NCBI RefSeq assembly: GCF_030915385.1
Contig: NZ_CP133268.1
Coordinates: 5,182,001 to 5,246,000, forward strand
Length of the DNA stretch: 64,000 nucleotides
Reading direction: 5' to 3'
Source: Neobacillus sp. PS3-12
GTDB lineage: Bacteria > Bacillota > Bacilli > Bacillales > Cytobacillaceae
Shown here piece after piece: positions 1 to 8,394 of this stretch. The notes below the pieces were generated by a model. That model had not been told where the DNA came from. It ran no database searches and saw nothing but the letters and a program-made list of their open reading frames with translations. The position numbers and the translations under genes are program-made. Within the stretch, counting starts at the first letter, position 1; each line of letters begins with the position of its first letter.

Positions 1-44
1 ATTTTGAATAATCTATCCTAGAAAAAAGAGGAGGCGGTTTCCCT

Positions 45-830
45 ATGGATTTTTTAAAAATACCAGAAAGGACTTCAAGACCCAGAACCTATGGTTTAAC
101 CTCGGTTATTGATTTTGGAACCCCATTGGGAGAACTAAAACATATTTTAACTGACTACAGCCATATTATTGACATAGCAAAAATAGGGATTGGTTCTGCA
201 TACGTGACACCAAATTTAAAAGAAAAAATTCAACTATATAAGGAAAATGGAATAAAACCATACTGTGGAGGAACCTTTTTTGAAAAATGTTTTTATCAAA
301 ATAAAATACCCGAATATCTTCAACTTTTACAGGAATTAGATATTGAATGGATTGAAATTTCAAATGGAACTCTAGATATTCCACTTTCAGAACGCCTCTA
401 TCTTATTTCTCAATTAAGAAAGGATTTTCATGTGATTGCAGAGGTTGGGTCGAAAGACCACGACAAGGATATGCCAATATCTGAATGGAAAAAAGAAATC
501 ATGATTTTATTAGAAGCGGGCTGCGATTATGTGATTACAGAAGGCAGAGATTCTGGTACATCTGGTATTTATGAAAGAAACGGGACAGTTAAACATGGAT
601 TCATCCGTGAATTAACAGATTCAATTGATTCTAAAAAAATTATTTTTGAGGCACCAACTGCAAAACAACAAATGTACTTTATAAATGAAGTTGGTGCTAA
701 TGTAAATTTAGGGAACATAAAGTTACACGATGTTTTGGTATTAGAAGCACAACGCTGTGGGTTAAGAAGCGAAACATTTTTTATGGAGGACGAGAATGCA
801 AATTACCTTAATCCGACATCTACCAACTGA
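45..830 (+). CDS. yitD: Phosphosulfolactate synthase (ComA family)
   Basis: The 261-residue product matches the ComA/YitD family, a TIM-barrel enzyme that adds sulfite to phosphoenolpyruvate to give (R)-2-phospho-3-sulfolactate. The N-terminal stretch RTYGLTSVIDFG and the later EGRDSGTSGIY and FEAPTAKQQ motifs are typical. The start is preceded by GAGGAGG with good spacing. It is the first gene of a five-gene run whose other members make sulfite from sulfate, so the substrate supply is encoded next door. In Bacillus subtilis the same families form yisZ-yitABCD, linked to sulfolactate found in spores (family knowledge); here the gene order is different. The stop overlaps the next gene by 35 bases. 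Confidence 0.9.
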   Translation: MDFLKIPERTSRPRTYGLTSVIDFGTPLGELKHILTDYSHIIDIAKIGIGSAYVTPNLKEKIQLYKENGIKPYCGGTFFEKCFYQNKIPEYLQLLQELDIEWIEISNGTLDIPLSERLYLISQLRKDFHVIAEVGSKDHDKDMPISEWKKEIMILLEAGCDYVITEGRDSGTSGIYERNGTVKHGFIRELTDSIDSKKIIFEAPTAKQQMYFINEVGANVNLGNIKLHDVLVLEAQRCGLRSETFFMEDENANYLNPTSTN

Positions 831-1332
831 ATGGAATAAAAAATCATTGCTTCAAGGTAGAAGAGATATTGATGTTTCTCCCCCAACAGATGAACTTAAA
901 AGGGAAATAATAAGCAACAAGGAGTATTTAGAGAAAATTTCTCCTTTTGATTTAGTATTAGCAAGTTCGCTAAAAAGAACTCGGCAAACAGCCAATTTCT
1001 ATGGATACAACGCACTGCCAGAAGAGTTATTAAACGAATTAGATTTTGGACCGTTTGAAGGAGTGCCGAAAAAAAGGTTAATCGAAAAGTATGGGGATGA
1101 GTGGCTTCATAATCCGAGGGAACTTGTTTTAGGTGAAAGCTTACAAAACCTTGAGGAAAGAATTGTCCTTTTTTTAGAAAAATTTCAAGTTTACGAAAAT
1201 ATTCTGGTATTTGGTCATGGTTCATGGATTAGGGCCCTGCTATCTTACAACCGAAATGGTGATATCAATCAAATGAATTATATACCAGTAAAAAACAATG
1301 AATGTATTACTATAGATATTTGTAACATCTAA
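796..1332 (+). CDS. Histidine phosphatase family protein
   Basis: This 178-residue protein opens with LIRHLPTEWN, the RHG-type motif with the phospho-acceptor His near residue 7, and has the second catalytic His in FGHGSWIRALL and the acidic LDFGPFEG segment. It belongs to the histidine phosphatase (phosphoglycerate-mutase-like) superfamily. Its start lies 35 bases inside the end of the phosphosulfolactate synthase gene, with GGAGG just upstream, which implies translational coupling. In the B. subtilis cluster the next step is done by a ComB-type phosphatase (yitC); no ComB is visible here, so I infer that this enzyme may dephosphorylate phosphosulfolactate. The substrate cannot be read from the sequence. 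Confidence 0.85.
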   Translation: MQITLIRHLPTEWNKKSLLQGRRDIDVSPPTDELKREIISNKEYLEKISPFDLVLASSLKRTRQTANFYGYNALPEELLNELDFGPFEGVPKKRLIEKYGDEWLHNPRELVLGESLQNLEERIVLFLEKFQVYENILVFGHGSWIRALLSYNRNGDINQMNYIPVKNNECITIDICNI

Positions 1333-1352
1333 AAGGGCATAAAAAAGGGGGA

Positions 1353-2069
1353 ATGAAATTGGCGGAGATGTTAACATATGAAAATTGGGATGAACAAAAG
1401 CTGCAATCAATACTAAAAAACAAACCTGATTTTTTAGATATCTTAAAATGGGCTTTTCAAGAATATGGAGATGAAATTGTTTATTCGTGCAGCTTTGGGG
1501 CAGAGGGAATCGTACTCATTGATCTAATTCATAAGGTTAAAAAAGATGCAACCATCATTTTTTTAGACACTGGACTACATTTTCCTGAGACGTATGACTT
1601 AATAGACCAGATAAAAGAACGTTATTCCTCTTTACAAATTAGGATTGAAAAATCAAGAATATCTTTGGAAGAGCAAACCAAATGGTATGGCGATGACCTC
1701 TGGAAACATAATCCCAATCTCTGCTGCCACATGAGAAAGATTGTCCCCATGAAAGAAGCATTAAGTGATGTAAAAGCATGGATCTCCGGTTTAAGACGGG
1801 AGCAGTCTCCTTTAAGATCAAAAACTCAATATATAAATAAAGATGAAAAATTCCAAAAAGTAAAAGTTTGCCCGCTCATTCATTGGACCTGGGACGATAT
1901 TATGACGTATATTCAACTAAACAATCTGCCATATAATCCATTGCACGATAAAGGTTATCCAAGTATTGGCTGTACTCCTTGCACAAGTCCTGTTTCAGAA
2001 ACAGAAGATTCTCGCGCTGGCCGCTGGACAGGTAACAATAAAACAGAATGTGGGCTTCATCAACCATAG
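1353..2069 (+). CDS. cysH: Phosphoadenylyl/adenylyl-sulfate reductase
   Basis: The 238-residue product is a CysH-family reductase that reduces (P)APS to sulfite with thioredoxin. It has the nucleotide-binding YSCSFGAEG segment, the paired cysteines NLCCHMRK and the distal GCTPC, the CC...CxxC pattern that binds a [4Fe-4S] cluster, and it ends with the catalytic-cysteine tail ECGLHQP. The cluster motif marks the bacterial assimilatory type that can use APS or PAPS; the adjacent APS kinase suggests PAPS is made. The ATG at 1353 sits almost on top of the AAGGGGG site; a TTG at 1359 has better spacing and may be the true start. Confidence 0.93.
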   Translation: MKLAEMLTYENWDEQKLQSILKNKPDFLDILKWAFQEYGDEIVYSCSFGAEGIVLIDLIHKVKKDATIIFLDTGLHFPETYDLIDQIKERYSSLQIRIEKSRISLEEQTKWYGDDLWKHNPNLCCHMRKIVPMKEALSDVKAWISGLRREQSPLRSKTQYINKDEKFQKVKVCPLIHWTWDDIMTYIQLNNLPYNPLHDKGYPSIGCTPCTSPVSETEDSRAGRWTGNNKTECGLHQP

Positions 2070-2114
2070 GATGGATTTGATCAACAGAACACAAATTGAG
2101 GAGGGAAAAATAAG

Positions 2115-3260
2115 ATGGAAAGTGTTCCTCATGGCGGAAGATTGATCAATCGAGTTGAATTGGATTACTCAATTGACCTTTTACTAAATGAGATAGAATT
2201 AGATAATTTAGAGTTAAGCGATATAGAATTAATTGCAAATGGAGCATACAGTCCATTAGAAGGATTTATGGGAAAGAAGGACTATGATTCAGTAGTCGAA
2301 CGAATGAGACTATCAAATGGTCTTCCTTGGTCATTACCAATTACATTAGCTGTAAATCAAAAAAAAGCGGAAGAGCTTTCGATTGGAGAAAAAGTGAATC
2401 TTGTCCATAATGGTTTGATTTATGGCGTCATGCAAATAACAGAAAAGTTTTCTCCAAGTAAGAAATTTGAGGCGAAAATGGTTTATCGAACAACTGATCT
2501 GGCGCATCCGGGTGTAAAAAAATTGTTTGAACGGCCAGATATTTATATTAGCGGGCCAATCTCCCTGATAAAAAAATCAGAAAAGGAAAAATTCCCTGCT
2601 TATTATCTTGATCCCATTCAAACAAGAGCAAGGTTTAAAGAACTAGGCTGGAAAACAGTGGTTGGGTTCCAAACCAGAAATCCAGTTCACCGTGCTCATG
2701 AGTATATTCAAAAATCCGCTTTAGAAACCGTAGATGGACTTTTTTTAAATCCTCTCGTGGGTGAAACAAAGGCTGATGATATTCCAAGTGAAATAAGAAT
2801 GAAAAGCTACCAAGTACTTCTTGAGAATTATTATCCTAAAAACCGCGTATTTTTATCCGTATTTCCAGCGGCTATGAGATATGCTGGACCAAGAGAAGCT
2901 ATTTTTCATGCGATTGTAAGAAAAAATTTTGGGTGTACCCATTTTATTGTAGGAAGAGATCATGCTGGAGTGGGAAATTACTACGGGACATATGATTCTC
3001 AGAAAATCTTCAGCCATTTTAGCGAAGAAGAATTGGGAATTAAACCGTTATTTTTTGAACATAGTTTTTACTGCAAAAAGTGCGAAAATATGGCATCGGA
3101 AAAAACCTGTCCGCATGAATCCGATCATCATGTGATACTATCTGGAACAAAAGTGAGAGGGATGCTAAAAAATGGAGAAAAACCTCCAAAAGAATTTAGC
3201 CGTCCTGAGGTAGTGGACATTCTAATTCAAGGAATGAAGGAAGTTTATTCAATTAACTAG
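2115..3260 (+). CDS. sat: Sulfate adenylyltransferase (ATP sulfurylase)
   Basis: At 381 residues this is a full-length bacterial Sat, activating sulfate with ATP to APS. Visible signatures are the nucleotide-binding QTRNPVHRAHE (HxxH type), GRDHAGVGNYYG, and the C-terminal zinc-type cysteines CKKCENMASEKTCPH followed by SGTKVRGML. GAGGAGGG precedes the ATG. It is the middle enzyme of the sulfate-activation block and lies 45 bases after cysH and 13 bases before cysC, consistent with one transcript. It resembles the B. subtilis YitA copy by context rather than any feature I can measure. Confidence 0.95.
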   Translation: MESVPHGGRLINRVELDYSIDLLLNEIELDNLELSDIELIANGAYSPLEGFMGKKDYDSVVERMRLSNGLPWSLPITLAVNQKKAEELSIGEKVNLVHNGLIYGVMQITEKFSPSKKFEAKMVYRTTDLAHPGVKKLFERPDIYISGPISLIKKSEKEKFPAYYLDPIQTRARFKELGWKTVVGFQTRNPVHRAHEYIQKSALETVDGLFLNPLVGETKADDIPSEIRMKSYQVLLENYYPKNRVFLSVFPAAMRYAGPREAIFHAIVRKNFGCTHFIVGRDHAGVGNYYGTYDSQKIFSHFSEEELGIKPLFFEHSFYCKKCENMASEKTCPHESDHHVILSGTKVRGMLKNGEKPPKEFSRPEVVDILIQGMKEVYSIN

Positions 3261-3273
3261 AAGGGTGTAGCAA

Positions 3274-3873
3274 ATGACGAAGGCAAACAATATAACCTGG
3301 CACCAATCAACCGTAAGCAAAAGAGACCGTCAGCTCATAAACGGACACAAAAGCTGTGTTCTTTGGTTCACCGGATTATCAGGGTCGGGCAAGTCAACTT
3401 TGGCAAATGCCGTGGACCATGAATTATATAAGCAAGGGATTAGTAGTTATGTTCTTGATGGGGATAACATACGTCATGGGTTAAATAAAGATTTGAGTTT
3501 TGGAAATAATGATCGCAAAGAAAACATCAGAAGAATTGGTGAAGTTGCTAAATTATTTGTCGACAGCGGTTTAATTGTCTCCTCCGCTTTTATCTCTCCT
3601 TTTCGAGAAGATCGTGTCCTGGTAAGAAGCATGTTTGAACCACAAGAGTTCATCGAAATTTTTCTCAATTGCCCTATTCAAGTATGTGAGAGTCGTGACC
3701 CAAAAGGACTATATAAAAAGGCGCGGCAAGGGGAAATTACTGATTTTACAGGAATAACTTCTCCCTATGAAATTCCCGATCATCCAGAAATAATTATTGA
3801 AACGAATTATACATCGATTGAGCAATCTATTGTGCAAATATTATCCTATTTAAAAGAGAAGAAGATCCTTTAA
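3274..3873 (+). CDS. cysC: Adenylylsulfate kinase
   Basis: The 199-residue product is an APS kinase that phosphorylates APS to PAPS. It has the P-loop GLSGSGKST near residues 34-42, the LDGDNIRHGLN adenylylsulfate-binding motif, and FISPFREDR. It is the last plus-strand gene of the sulfate operon; its stop codon lies inside a strong inverted repeat that should end transcription from both sides. B. subtilis YisZ is the equivalent neighbour of yitA (family knowledge). Confidence 0.95.
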   Translation: MTKANNITWHQSTVSKRDRQLINGHKSCVLWFTGLSGSGKSTLANAVDHELYKQGISSYVLDGDNIRHGLNKDLSFGNNDRKENIRRIGEVAKLFVDSGLIVSSAFISPFREDRVLVRSMFEPQEFIEIFLNCPIQVCESRDPKGLYKKARQGEITDFTGITSPYEIPDHPEIIIETNYTSIEQSIVQILSYLKEKKIL

Positions 3874-3894
3874 AGTGGATCTTCTCATTTTTTT
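3860..3894. terminator. Bidirectional terminator, cysC/yitE
   Basis: Nine-base arms AGAAGATCC and GGATCTTCT flank a short loop and are followed by a T-rich run (3888-3894). It serves the convergent cysC and yitE genes. Confidence 0.85.
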
Positions 3895-4502
3895 CGCCAG
3901 TTTGGATGAAGAATAGTAAGTTTTGGAAGCTTTAATCCATAAATAAAATCAATAATATTGGTCGAGAGAAATTGACAAATGACTGCGTAAATGACAATTT
4001 TATAATCAATAATAAGGGCAGTTAAAGAAAAAATTAACAAATTAATCCCCATCATTACTTTTCCAGGGCTCCATTTCTTGTATGAGGCAATCATAAGTGC
4101 AGGAATAACCATTCCCCCACTTGAAGCACCAGCTCGAATAAGTGTACCTACCCCAATACCAAAAAATAGGCTTCCTACCAAGATATCAAGAAAAATGTGG
4201 ACATGCGGTAATGTCATTTGAGATGTTAAAAGTGTTATTGTCATTGAAGTTGTTGCAACGGAAATAATCGTTCTTAATGTCCATGTATATCCAAAATAGT
4301 TTAAGGCAAAAAAGAGAAAAACAATATTTGCCAGCCATAATGAAAACCCTAAAGATAAATGGAACCAATGGTTTAATAATAAAGCTAAACCTGCTGCACC
4401 GCCTGAAGGGATTGAGTGTGGAAACAAAAACAAGGACATCGACATTCCTTGTAAGAAGGCACCAAAAAGCAAACAGAAATAAATGAAGAGTTTTTTTTTC
4501 AT
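3885..4502 (-). CDS. yitE: YitE-like membrane protein (YitT family, no C-terminal domain)
   Basis: A 205-residue protein with about five to six hydrophobic segments. The early GAFLQGMSMSLFLFPHSIPSGG and central GTLIRAGASSGG segments are the two half-repeats typical of the YitT/UPF0750 family. It lacks the C-terminal DUF2179 domain of longer relatives, as does B. subtilis YitE, whose gene also follows the sulfolactate cluster. Function is unknown; transport of a small molecule is plausible because of the fold and the neighbours, but that is inference. Confidence 0.75.
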   Translation of the reverse strand: MKKKLFIYFCLLFGAFLQGMSMSLFLFPHSIPSGGAAGLALLLNHWFHLSLGFSLWLANIVFLFFALNYFGYTWTLRTIISVATTSMTITLLTSQMTLPHVHIFLDILVGSLFFGIGVGTLIRAGASSGGMVIPALMIASYKKWSPGKVMMGINLLIFSLTALIIDYKIVIYAVICQFLSTNIIDFIYGLKLPKLTILHPNWRKK

Positions 4503-4690
4503 AAATTAACTGAAATAATCCGAAAAAATAAGTATAGATGCCACAAAAATTCCTCCCCTTCCTTGTCCATTTTATGTATGAAGATTATTGTTTATGTTGT
4601 TTTTTTATCATGCTGTCGGGTTCTTGAATTCTTGGTTTTAATAGCAAAAAATCCAATATGGAGCATACAATTTATGGGGAGGCGATATGG

Positions 4691-4939
4691 ATGAGATTCG
4701 ACCAAGTGCGCAGGGAATTTAAAAGGACGCTCTGGGGAGAGGAACTGGATAATGAAAGGTATAGTAACCCTGTTGCTTCTTCCATAGAATTGGGGTTTTC
4801 GCATCAATATGAAGGGAAAAAATATTCTTGTAAAAATTGTGCACAAGAGTATGAAGAGAGTATGATTTTAAATACAATACAGGGGAATTATTGTTCAAAA
4901 TGCCATCAAATCTTATTTACCTGTCGTGATGGAAAATAA
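4691..4939 (+). CDS. Small zinc-ribbon protein
   Basis: An 82-residue protein starting at the ATG 8 bases after GGGGAGG; a longer reading from 4658 lacks a ribosome site. The C-terminal half carries CKNC and CSKC separated by about 17 residues, a four-cysteine zinc ribbon, while the N-terminal half is charged (FDQVRREFKRTLWGEE). I do not recognise the family. It stands alone and is followed by a good terminator. Confidence 0.6.
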   Translation: MRFDQVRREFKRTLWGEELDNERYSNPVASSIELGFSHQYEGKKYSCKNCAQEYEESMILNTIQGNYCSKCHQILFTCRDGK

Positions 4940-4946
4940 CCTGATT

Positions 4947-4985
4947 AAAGAGCACGCTCCTATATAAAAGCGTGCTCTTTTTTAA
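4947..4985. terminator. Intrinsic terminator
   Basis: Arms AAAGAGCACGC and GCGTGCTCTTT with a 12-base loop, T-rich on the plus strand and A-rich before it, so it can serve the zinc-ribbon gene and the convergent esterase gene. Confidence 0.85.
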
Positions 4986-5800
4986 ACAGATTCTTTTCTA
5001 TATTGATGTTTAAATTGATAAATCATTTGCTCTGAGATTGCTGTATAGCCATCCGAATTAGGGTGAACACCATCCGAGGAGAGATTTTTTAATTTTTCTC
5101 CGTTAATTACTTTGGTTGTTTCCACAACAATTGAAGAAGAATACCGATTGGCAACTTCGTATATGTTTAGGTTCCATTTTGGCAACAACTTATCAGCAAT
5201 TGAGTAATATTGATCCGAAGGGGATAATGGATTATACAATTCTAAAAATACGATCGTTGCTTTCGGGTTCAATTGATGAATTCTTGCTGCCATTCCAGAC
5301 AAGTTATTTGAAAAATTGGATTCCAATTGATCAAATTTTTGAATAGCGTTATAAATATTACTGTTGTTAACCATATGAAGGATATCATTTCCGCCAACAT
5401 TAATAGTAATGATATCTGACTTTTTAATTTCCACATCAAATCTGCCAGATTGAACTAAAGAATTAAGTTCACTACTTGTAATTCCATTAATTCCTTCGTT
5501 TTGAAATAGAATCCTTTTTTGTGTTTGTAATGCTAATTTGTTTGAAAATTGGTAGACTAGATCTTTATGTTGTTCCGCTCCTATTCCGTGAATAATTGAA
5601 TCACCAATGGCAAGATGGTAAATTTGCCGTCCCTTTTCGTGTCGGAAATAGTTAAGAAAAGATACTTTATTAGGATCAGTATTTACTTCGACTGTCTGGC
5701 TTTTCAATTTGTGAATTTGATATTGAGGATAAAAAAGCCATCCAGCTGCTGCAATGCATAGGAACAGCCCAAGCGCAAAGAGGTATTTTATACTTTTCAT
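4982..5800 (-). CDS. SGNH/GDSL-family esterase, membrane-anchored
   Basis: Taking the ATG at 5800 (after AGGAGTG) gives 272 residues; the open frame continues upstream without a ribosome site. An uncleaved signal anchor (YLFALGLFLCIAAAGWLF) precedes an SGNH hydrolase domain with block I IGDSIIHGIG, block III GGNDIL and the catalytic pair DGVHPNSDGY near the C-terminus. Such enzymes are secreted or surface-anchored esterases. A second SGNH gene of similar design lies at 33752. The substrate is unknown. Confidence 0.85.
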   Translation of the reverse strand: MKSIKYLFALGLFLCIAAAGWLFYPQYQIHKLKSQTVEVNTDPNKVSFLNYFRHEKGRQIYHLAIGDSIIHGIGAEQHKDLVYQFSNKLALQTQKRILFQNEGINGITSSELNSLVQSGRFDVEIKKSDIITINVGGNDILHMVNNSNIYNAIQKFDQLESNFSNNLSGMAARIHQLNPKATIVFLELYNPLSPSDQYYSIADKLLPKWNLNIYEVANRYSSSIVVETTKVINGEKLKNLSSDGVHPNSDGYTAISEQMIYQFKHQYRKESV

Positions 5801-5979
5801 TTTTTCACTCCTGATACTCCTATTATAACAATTATAACTATAAATAATAATCGGGTTGTTTTTTCCATTGTTTGCACGCATTATAATATAATAATTCCGA
5901 TGATGAAAAATTTCCATAGTACCAAAAAAATAGTGTTACAATAAATGTATAGGTCAAAATTACGTTTGGGGGAGTACAT

Positions 5980-6405
5980 ATGTTTAAAAAAATTCTGGTG
6001 GCTATGGACGGTTCTGATATGAGTACAAAAGCATTTGAAACTGCTTTACTTTTAGCTGGTGAACACGAATCGATGTTAAGCTTAGTTAATGTTGGGAAAA
6101 GCCTAGCTATTCCCCAAGGAATGGTAATTGATTCAATTGATGATGTATATGATTCAATGCGAAAAGAAGGGGAAGATTTGCTTAGCAAAGGAAAATGGCT
6201 GGCTGAATCACAGGGAATAACGGTAGAAACGCACTATGTGGAAGGTGATCCAGCTGCACAAATCATAAAGCTGGCAAAAGAAGGCCATTTTCAATTGATT
6301 GTCATTGGCAGCCGTGGATTAGGACCTTTTAAGGAAATGATGCTTGGAAGTGTCAGCCATAGAGTTTCACAACTTTCCCATTGTCCTGTTTTAATAGTAA
6401 AGTAG
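5980..6405 (+). CDS. Universal stress protein (UspA family)
   Basis: A 141-residue single Usp domain. MFKKILVAMDGSDMS begins the fold, and GSRGLGPFKEMMLGSVS near the end fits the ATP-binding G-2X-G-9X-G(S/T) motif, so an ATP-binding type is expected. GGGGGAG precedes the start. Monocistronic, ended by a strong terminator. Confidence 0.92.
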   Translation: MFKKILVAMDGSDMSTKAFETALLLAGEHESMLSLVNVGKSLAIPQGMVIDSIDDVYDSMRKEGEDLLSKGKWLAESQGITVETHYVEGDPAAQIIKLAKEGHFQLIVIGSRGLGPFKEMMLGSVSHRVSQLSHCPVLIVK

Positions 6406-6438
6406 ACTTGGAGAATAATATTAAAGACTTCATTAAAA

Positions 6439-6474
6439 AATCCGTTTTCTAATAATTAGAAAACGGATTTTTGT
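6439..6474. terminator. Intrinsic terminator
   Basis: Twelve-base perfect arms AATCCGTTTTCT and AGAAAACGGATT followed by TTTTTGTT; serves the universal stress protein gene and probably the convergent zinc-finger gene. Confidence 0.88.
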
Positions 6475-6519
6475 TAAATTTTAAAGTCTATACTAACATT
6501 TGAGATAGGGAATATGGTT

Positions 6520-6726
6520 TTATCTTGTTTGCTCCCACTCCTGATATAACCCGCTGCCCTGACATCCTGGGCATTCATATGAGTTATAATAGGCGAATTC
6601 ATTGTACGGATATATCGTGTATCCGCGGCCTTGGCAATCGGGGCACTTGCCCTGATCCTTCATATTAGAAACATAGTTTTGGTATTTATTTTCTTTCCAC
6701 TGATTATACGCATTTAATAATCCCAT
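6520..6726 (-). CDS. Small DnaJ-type zinc-finger protein
   Basis: A 68-residue protein with GAGGTGAT before its ATG. It contains CPDCQGRGYT and CPGCQGSGL, two CxxCxGxG repeats like half of a DnaJ cysteine-rich domain, with a tyrosine-rich segment between them and a charged N-terminus. There is no J domain. Short proteins of this kind occur in Bacilli without a known role; a zinc-binding protein or RNA/protein-interaction role is inference. Confidence 0.65.
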   Translation of the reverse strand: MGLLNAYNQWKENKYQNYVSNMKDQGKCPDCQGRGYTIYPYNEFAYYNSYECPGCQGSGLYQEWEQTR

Positions 6727-7040
6727 TACATCACCTCGTTTTTTTAGTATGGAGAATAAATGGAATATTTATACAGAAGTGCTTTTAGGGGGGAAATGTT
6801 TATTCTAATCCATTTGTCACTCCAATATTTTATCAAAAAAGTATTGTGAGTGTATTCTTGCTATATTTTATGTAAATTTTATATGGGATGTGACATTGTT
6901 TTCGTTAGTTGTAATGAATACCAATATAATAAAAACTTAGATTAAGCATTCTTGCACTAAGGTTTCGAACAAGAAAATATGAATGATTTGATCGAAACTT
7001 CTAATACTAAGCATAAAAAATAATTGGAGGAACAAGCAAA
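6727..7040. other. Intergenic region (314 bases)
   Basis: AT-rich sequence between the divergent zinc-finger gene and the 57-residue small gene. It should hold both promoters. I see no convincing hairpin or open frame with a ribosome site. Confidence 0.5.
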
Positions 7041-7214
7041 ATGGAAAAAATGAATGAAGAGGCAGCACCGAATAATAATTTATCCTCAGTCACGATTCAA
7101 ACATCAAAACAATTAATTGGGAATAAGGCTCAACATGAATTTTCAGAAGAACTTTCCGACAGCGGTGAAAGGGACAAGATCATTCAAAAACAGGTGAGAG
7201 ATAAACGACTTTAA
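7041..7214 (+). CDS. Small hydrophilic protein of 57 residues
   Basis: An ATG 10 bases after GGAGG opens a 57-codon frame. The product begins MEKMNEEAAPNNN and ends IIQKQVRDKRL; it is hydrophilic, without cysteine or a membrane segment. It is closed by a TAA and two consecutive hairpins, so it looks like a real monocistronic gene. I do not recognise the family. Small sporulation or stress proteins are possible, but nothing in the sequence proves it. Confidence 0.5.
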   Translation: MEKMNEEAAPNNNLSSVTIQTSKQLIGNKAQHEFSEELSDSGERDKIIQKQVRDKRL

Positions 7215-7219
7215 AAAAA

Positions 7220-7246
7220 TTAAATGGTAAACCATTTAATTATTTT
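7220..7246 (+). terminator. Hairpin after small gene
   Basis: Perfect nine-base arms TTAAATGGT/ACCATTTAA with TTATTTTT after them. Confidence 0.55.
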
Positions 7247-7250
7247 TCCT

Positions 7251-7290
7251 AATTCCGCAGGTCAACAAAAAAATCCTGCGGAATTTTTTT
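7251..7290 (+). terminator. Intrinsic terminator
   Basis: Arms AATTCCGCAGG and CCTGCGGAATT followed by TTTTTT; ends the small-gene transcript. Confidence 0.85.
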
Positions 7291-7363
7291 GTAAATGGAT
7301 TTACAAATTTTTTTATTTGATATAGAATTTCTATATACCTAATAAATCTAGGTAGGTGATAAA

Positions 7364-7711
7364 ATGTTTAATCGTGAATTGGTAAAAGGTAGTACATCCT
7401 TAATTTTGCTTCAGCTCTTAAACGAACGAGATATGTACGGCTATGAGCTTGTTAAAGAACTGGAACAACGCAGCGACAATGGTTTAAGTGTAAAGGAGGG
7501 AACATTGTATCCAGCTTTGCACAAATTGGAAAAACAAGAATATATCGAATGTTATTGGCGAGAGCAGGAAAAAGGTCCAGCTCGAAAGTATTACCGAATC
7601 ACAAAGCCAGGAAAAGAGCTTTTGCTCGAAAAAACCCGGGAATGGCAAGATTTTGTTCAAGTCATGAACAAAGTAATGGGGAGATCAAATCATGGACCAG
7701 CTGAAGAATAA
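7364..7711 (+). CDS. PadR-family transcriptional regulator
   Basis: A 115-residue winged-helix protein with the PadR core MYGYELVKELEQRS and VKEGTLYPALHKLEKQEYIE, then the wing KGPARKYYRIT. It is the first gene of a three-gene set with a HAAS-domain protein (20-base overlap) and a DUF4173 membrane protein. PadR/HAAS pairs of this type usually form a local regulatory unit that controls the downstream membrane protein (family knowledge). Confidence 0.92.
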   Translation: MFNRELVKGSTSLILLQLLNERDMYGYELVKELEQRSDNGLSVKEGTLYPALHKLEKQEYIECYWREQEKGPARKYYRITKPGKELLLEKTREWQDFVQVMNKVMGRSNHGPAEE

Positions 7712-8327
7712 GTTTTTAGATGAGCTGTCTATTGGATTAGGAAAACATAAAGATAAAGAAAGTATTTTACTTGAGTACGAGACTCATATTGACGAGATTA
7801 TTATTGAAACCATGTGTGATAAAAAGGAAGTAACGATGGAATTACTCGTTTCCAGACTTGGAGAACCTTTTGAAATTGCTAAGATATGGGAAGAAGAGCT
7901 CTCGTATACTCCAAGTCGAATGAAATGGCTTTTTATTCTTTTAAACGTGGTTCTTTTCGTTGGAGGCAGCTTGCTTACATTGATACATAATCTTTATGAA
8001 TGGAAATGGATCTCCATCATCTGGAACCACTTAACAGCAATACCGACGATTATTGCTATTGTCTATCTCTTTTTTTGGGGAATATTAGGCTATGAAATAG
8101 GCAGGGGATTCGGTCATGGGGGAAAAACATTGTTACGAAAAACCTTTTTATTTTCGCTTATCCCTAACCTGCTCCTCATGGTTTTAACTGTATGTAATAT
8201 CATTCCGCATGAATGGTTCGAACCGTTATTAACTCAATCTTTTATTATTGCTTGTATCATTTTTACCATTATCCTTTATCCGATTTGTATACTTGGGTAC
8301 CGATGGGGAAGAAGGGCATCGATATAA
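7692..8327 (+). CDS. HAAS-domain membrane protein
   Basis: A 211-residue protein. Residues 1-70 form the helical HAAS (DUF1700-like) domain (MDQLKNKFLDELSIGL and LVSRLGEPFEIAKIWEEEL); the rest has about four membrane helices. It starts within the PadR gene, so the two are translationally coupled. HAAS proteins commonly follow PadR regulators and are thought to modulate them from the membrane; the signal is unknown. Confidence 0.8.
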   Translation: MDQLKNKFLDELSIGLGKHKDKESILLEYETHIDEIIIETMCDKKEVTMELLVSRLGEPFEIAKIWEEELSYTPSRMKWLFILLNVVLFVGGSLLTLIHNLYEWKWISIIWNHLTAIPTIIAIVYLFFWGILGYEIGRGFGHGGKTLLRKTFLFSLIPNLLLMVLTVCNIIPHEWFEPLLTQSFIIACIIFTIILYPICILGYRWGRRASI

Positions 8328-8394
8328 GCAATTTTTTTTACTATTATACATAGAAAAACTATGTATATAGAATTAGAATGTAGGGGGCGTTTTT

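Noticed and set aside
4658..4690. Longer start for the small zinc-ribbon gene
   Set aside because: No ribosome site before 4658; GGGGAGG directs initiation at 4691.
5801..5917. Longer start for the first SGNH esterase
   Set aside because: The upstream residues are unlike a signal peptide and AGGAG sits just before 5800.
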